Assembly: GCA_903885965.1 (NCBI GenBank)
Contig: CAISKQ010000002.1
Span: 1 to 56,464, forward strand
Direction: 5' to 3'
From: an uncultured bacterium
Lineage (GTDB): Bacteria; Patescibacteriota; Minisyncoccia; Moranbacterales; GWC2-37-73
Length of the DNA: 56,464 nt
In this document: one piece after another, positions 56,366 through 56,464 of the stretch
How positions within the stretch are numbered: the stretch's first letter is position 1
How the letters are laid out: every line of letters begins with the position of its first letter
The notes under the pieces: generated by a model
The model's database searches: none
The model's input: the letters and a program-made list of their open reading frames with translations, nothing else
What the model was told of the DNA's origin: nothing
Translations under genes and position numbers: made by a program

Positions 56366-56464
56366 ATGGAAAAAAATAAAAAAAGACGAAAGTCATTTCG
56401 TCACCTGATTCAGTCTGATAGGGATAGAATCGAAGCCCTAAAAGATGAAGGTCATCTGCAAAAA
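56366..56464 (+). CDS. Partial N-terminus of IS30-like transposase (runs off window)
   Basis: MEKNKKRRKSFRHLIQSDRDRIEALKDEGHLQK, typical IS30-like N-terminal HTH. Confidence 0.55.
   Translation, partial: MEKNKKRRKSFRHLIQSDRDRIEALKDEGHLQK

Noticed and set aside
1-56464. tRNA or rRNA genes
   Set aside because: No convincing cloverleaf with T-loop GGTTCRANYC or rRNA core sequence was recognised; tRNAscan-SE would be decisive.

Overview
AT-rich bacterial window. The architecture (compact divergent core genes, short intergenic repeats, AbiE modules) looks like a Patescibacteria/CPR genome, but that lineage call is inference. Core genes include murE, a FemX-like ligase, ruvA, ruvB, ruvC, a YebC/TACO1 gene, a PBP1A-like gene, tsaE, htpX/lemA, an ATP-grasp operon, a tandem PilB/GspE-like ATPase and a CDF transporter. 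Main accessory findings: (1) a complete diversity-generating retroelement (DGR) at 7.9-10.6 kb, with RT, Avd-like gene, template repeat and target gene; 17 of 19 TR/VR differences lie at template adenines. (2) Two type III hammerhead ribozymes on the minus strand (39.64-39.69 and 40.97-41.03 kb) with identical catalytic cores and different stems, punctuating an array of small genes. The same array and a second locus at 33.3 kb share a three-copy two-hairpin RNA motif with covarying stems, next to tiny single-TM ORFs. (3) A 6S-like rod-shaped ncRNA candidate at 38.57-38.83 kb. (4) Layered small repeats: TGTCAT-ended MITE-like elements, short palindromes nested inside them, double-palindrome hairpins, and degenerate short-word arrays, several of which are translated in-frame inside murE, femX, tsaE and a lamin-tail gene. 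(5) A module island at 0.1-3.6 kb whose modules are bounded by ~60-70 bp direct repeats derived from the 5' end of one small gene. No CRISPR array, rRNA or tRNA was recognised. All calls come from reading the sequence; no searches or folding programs were run.
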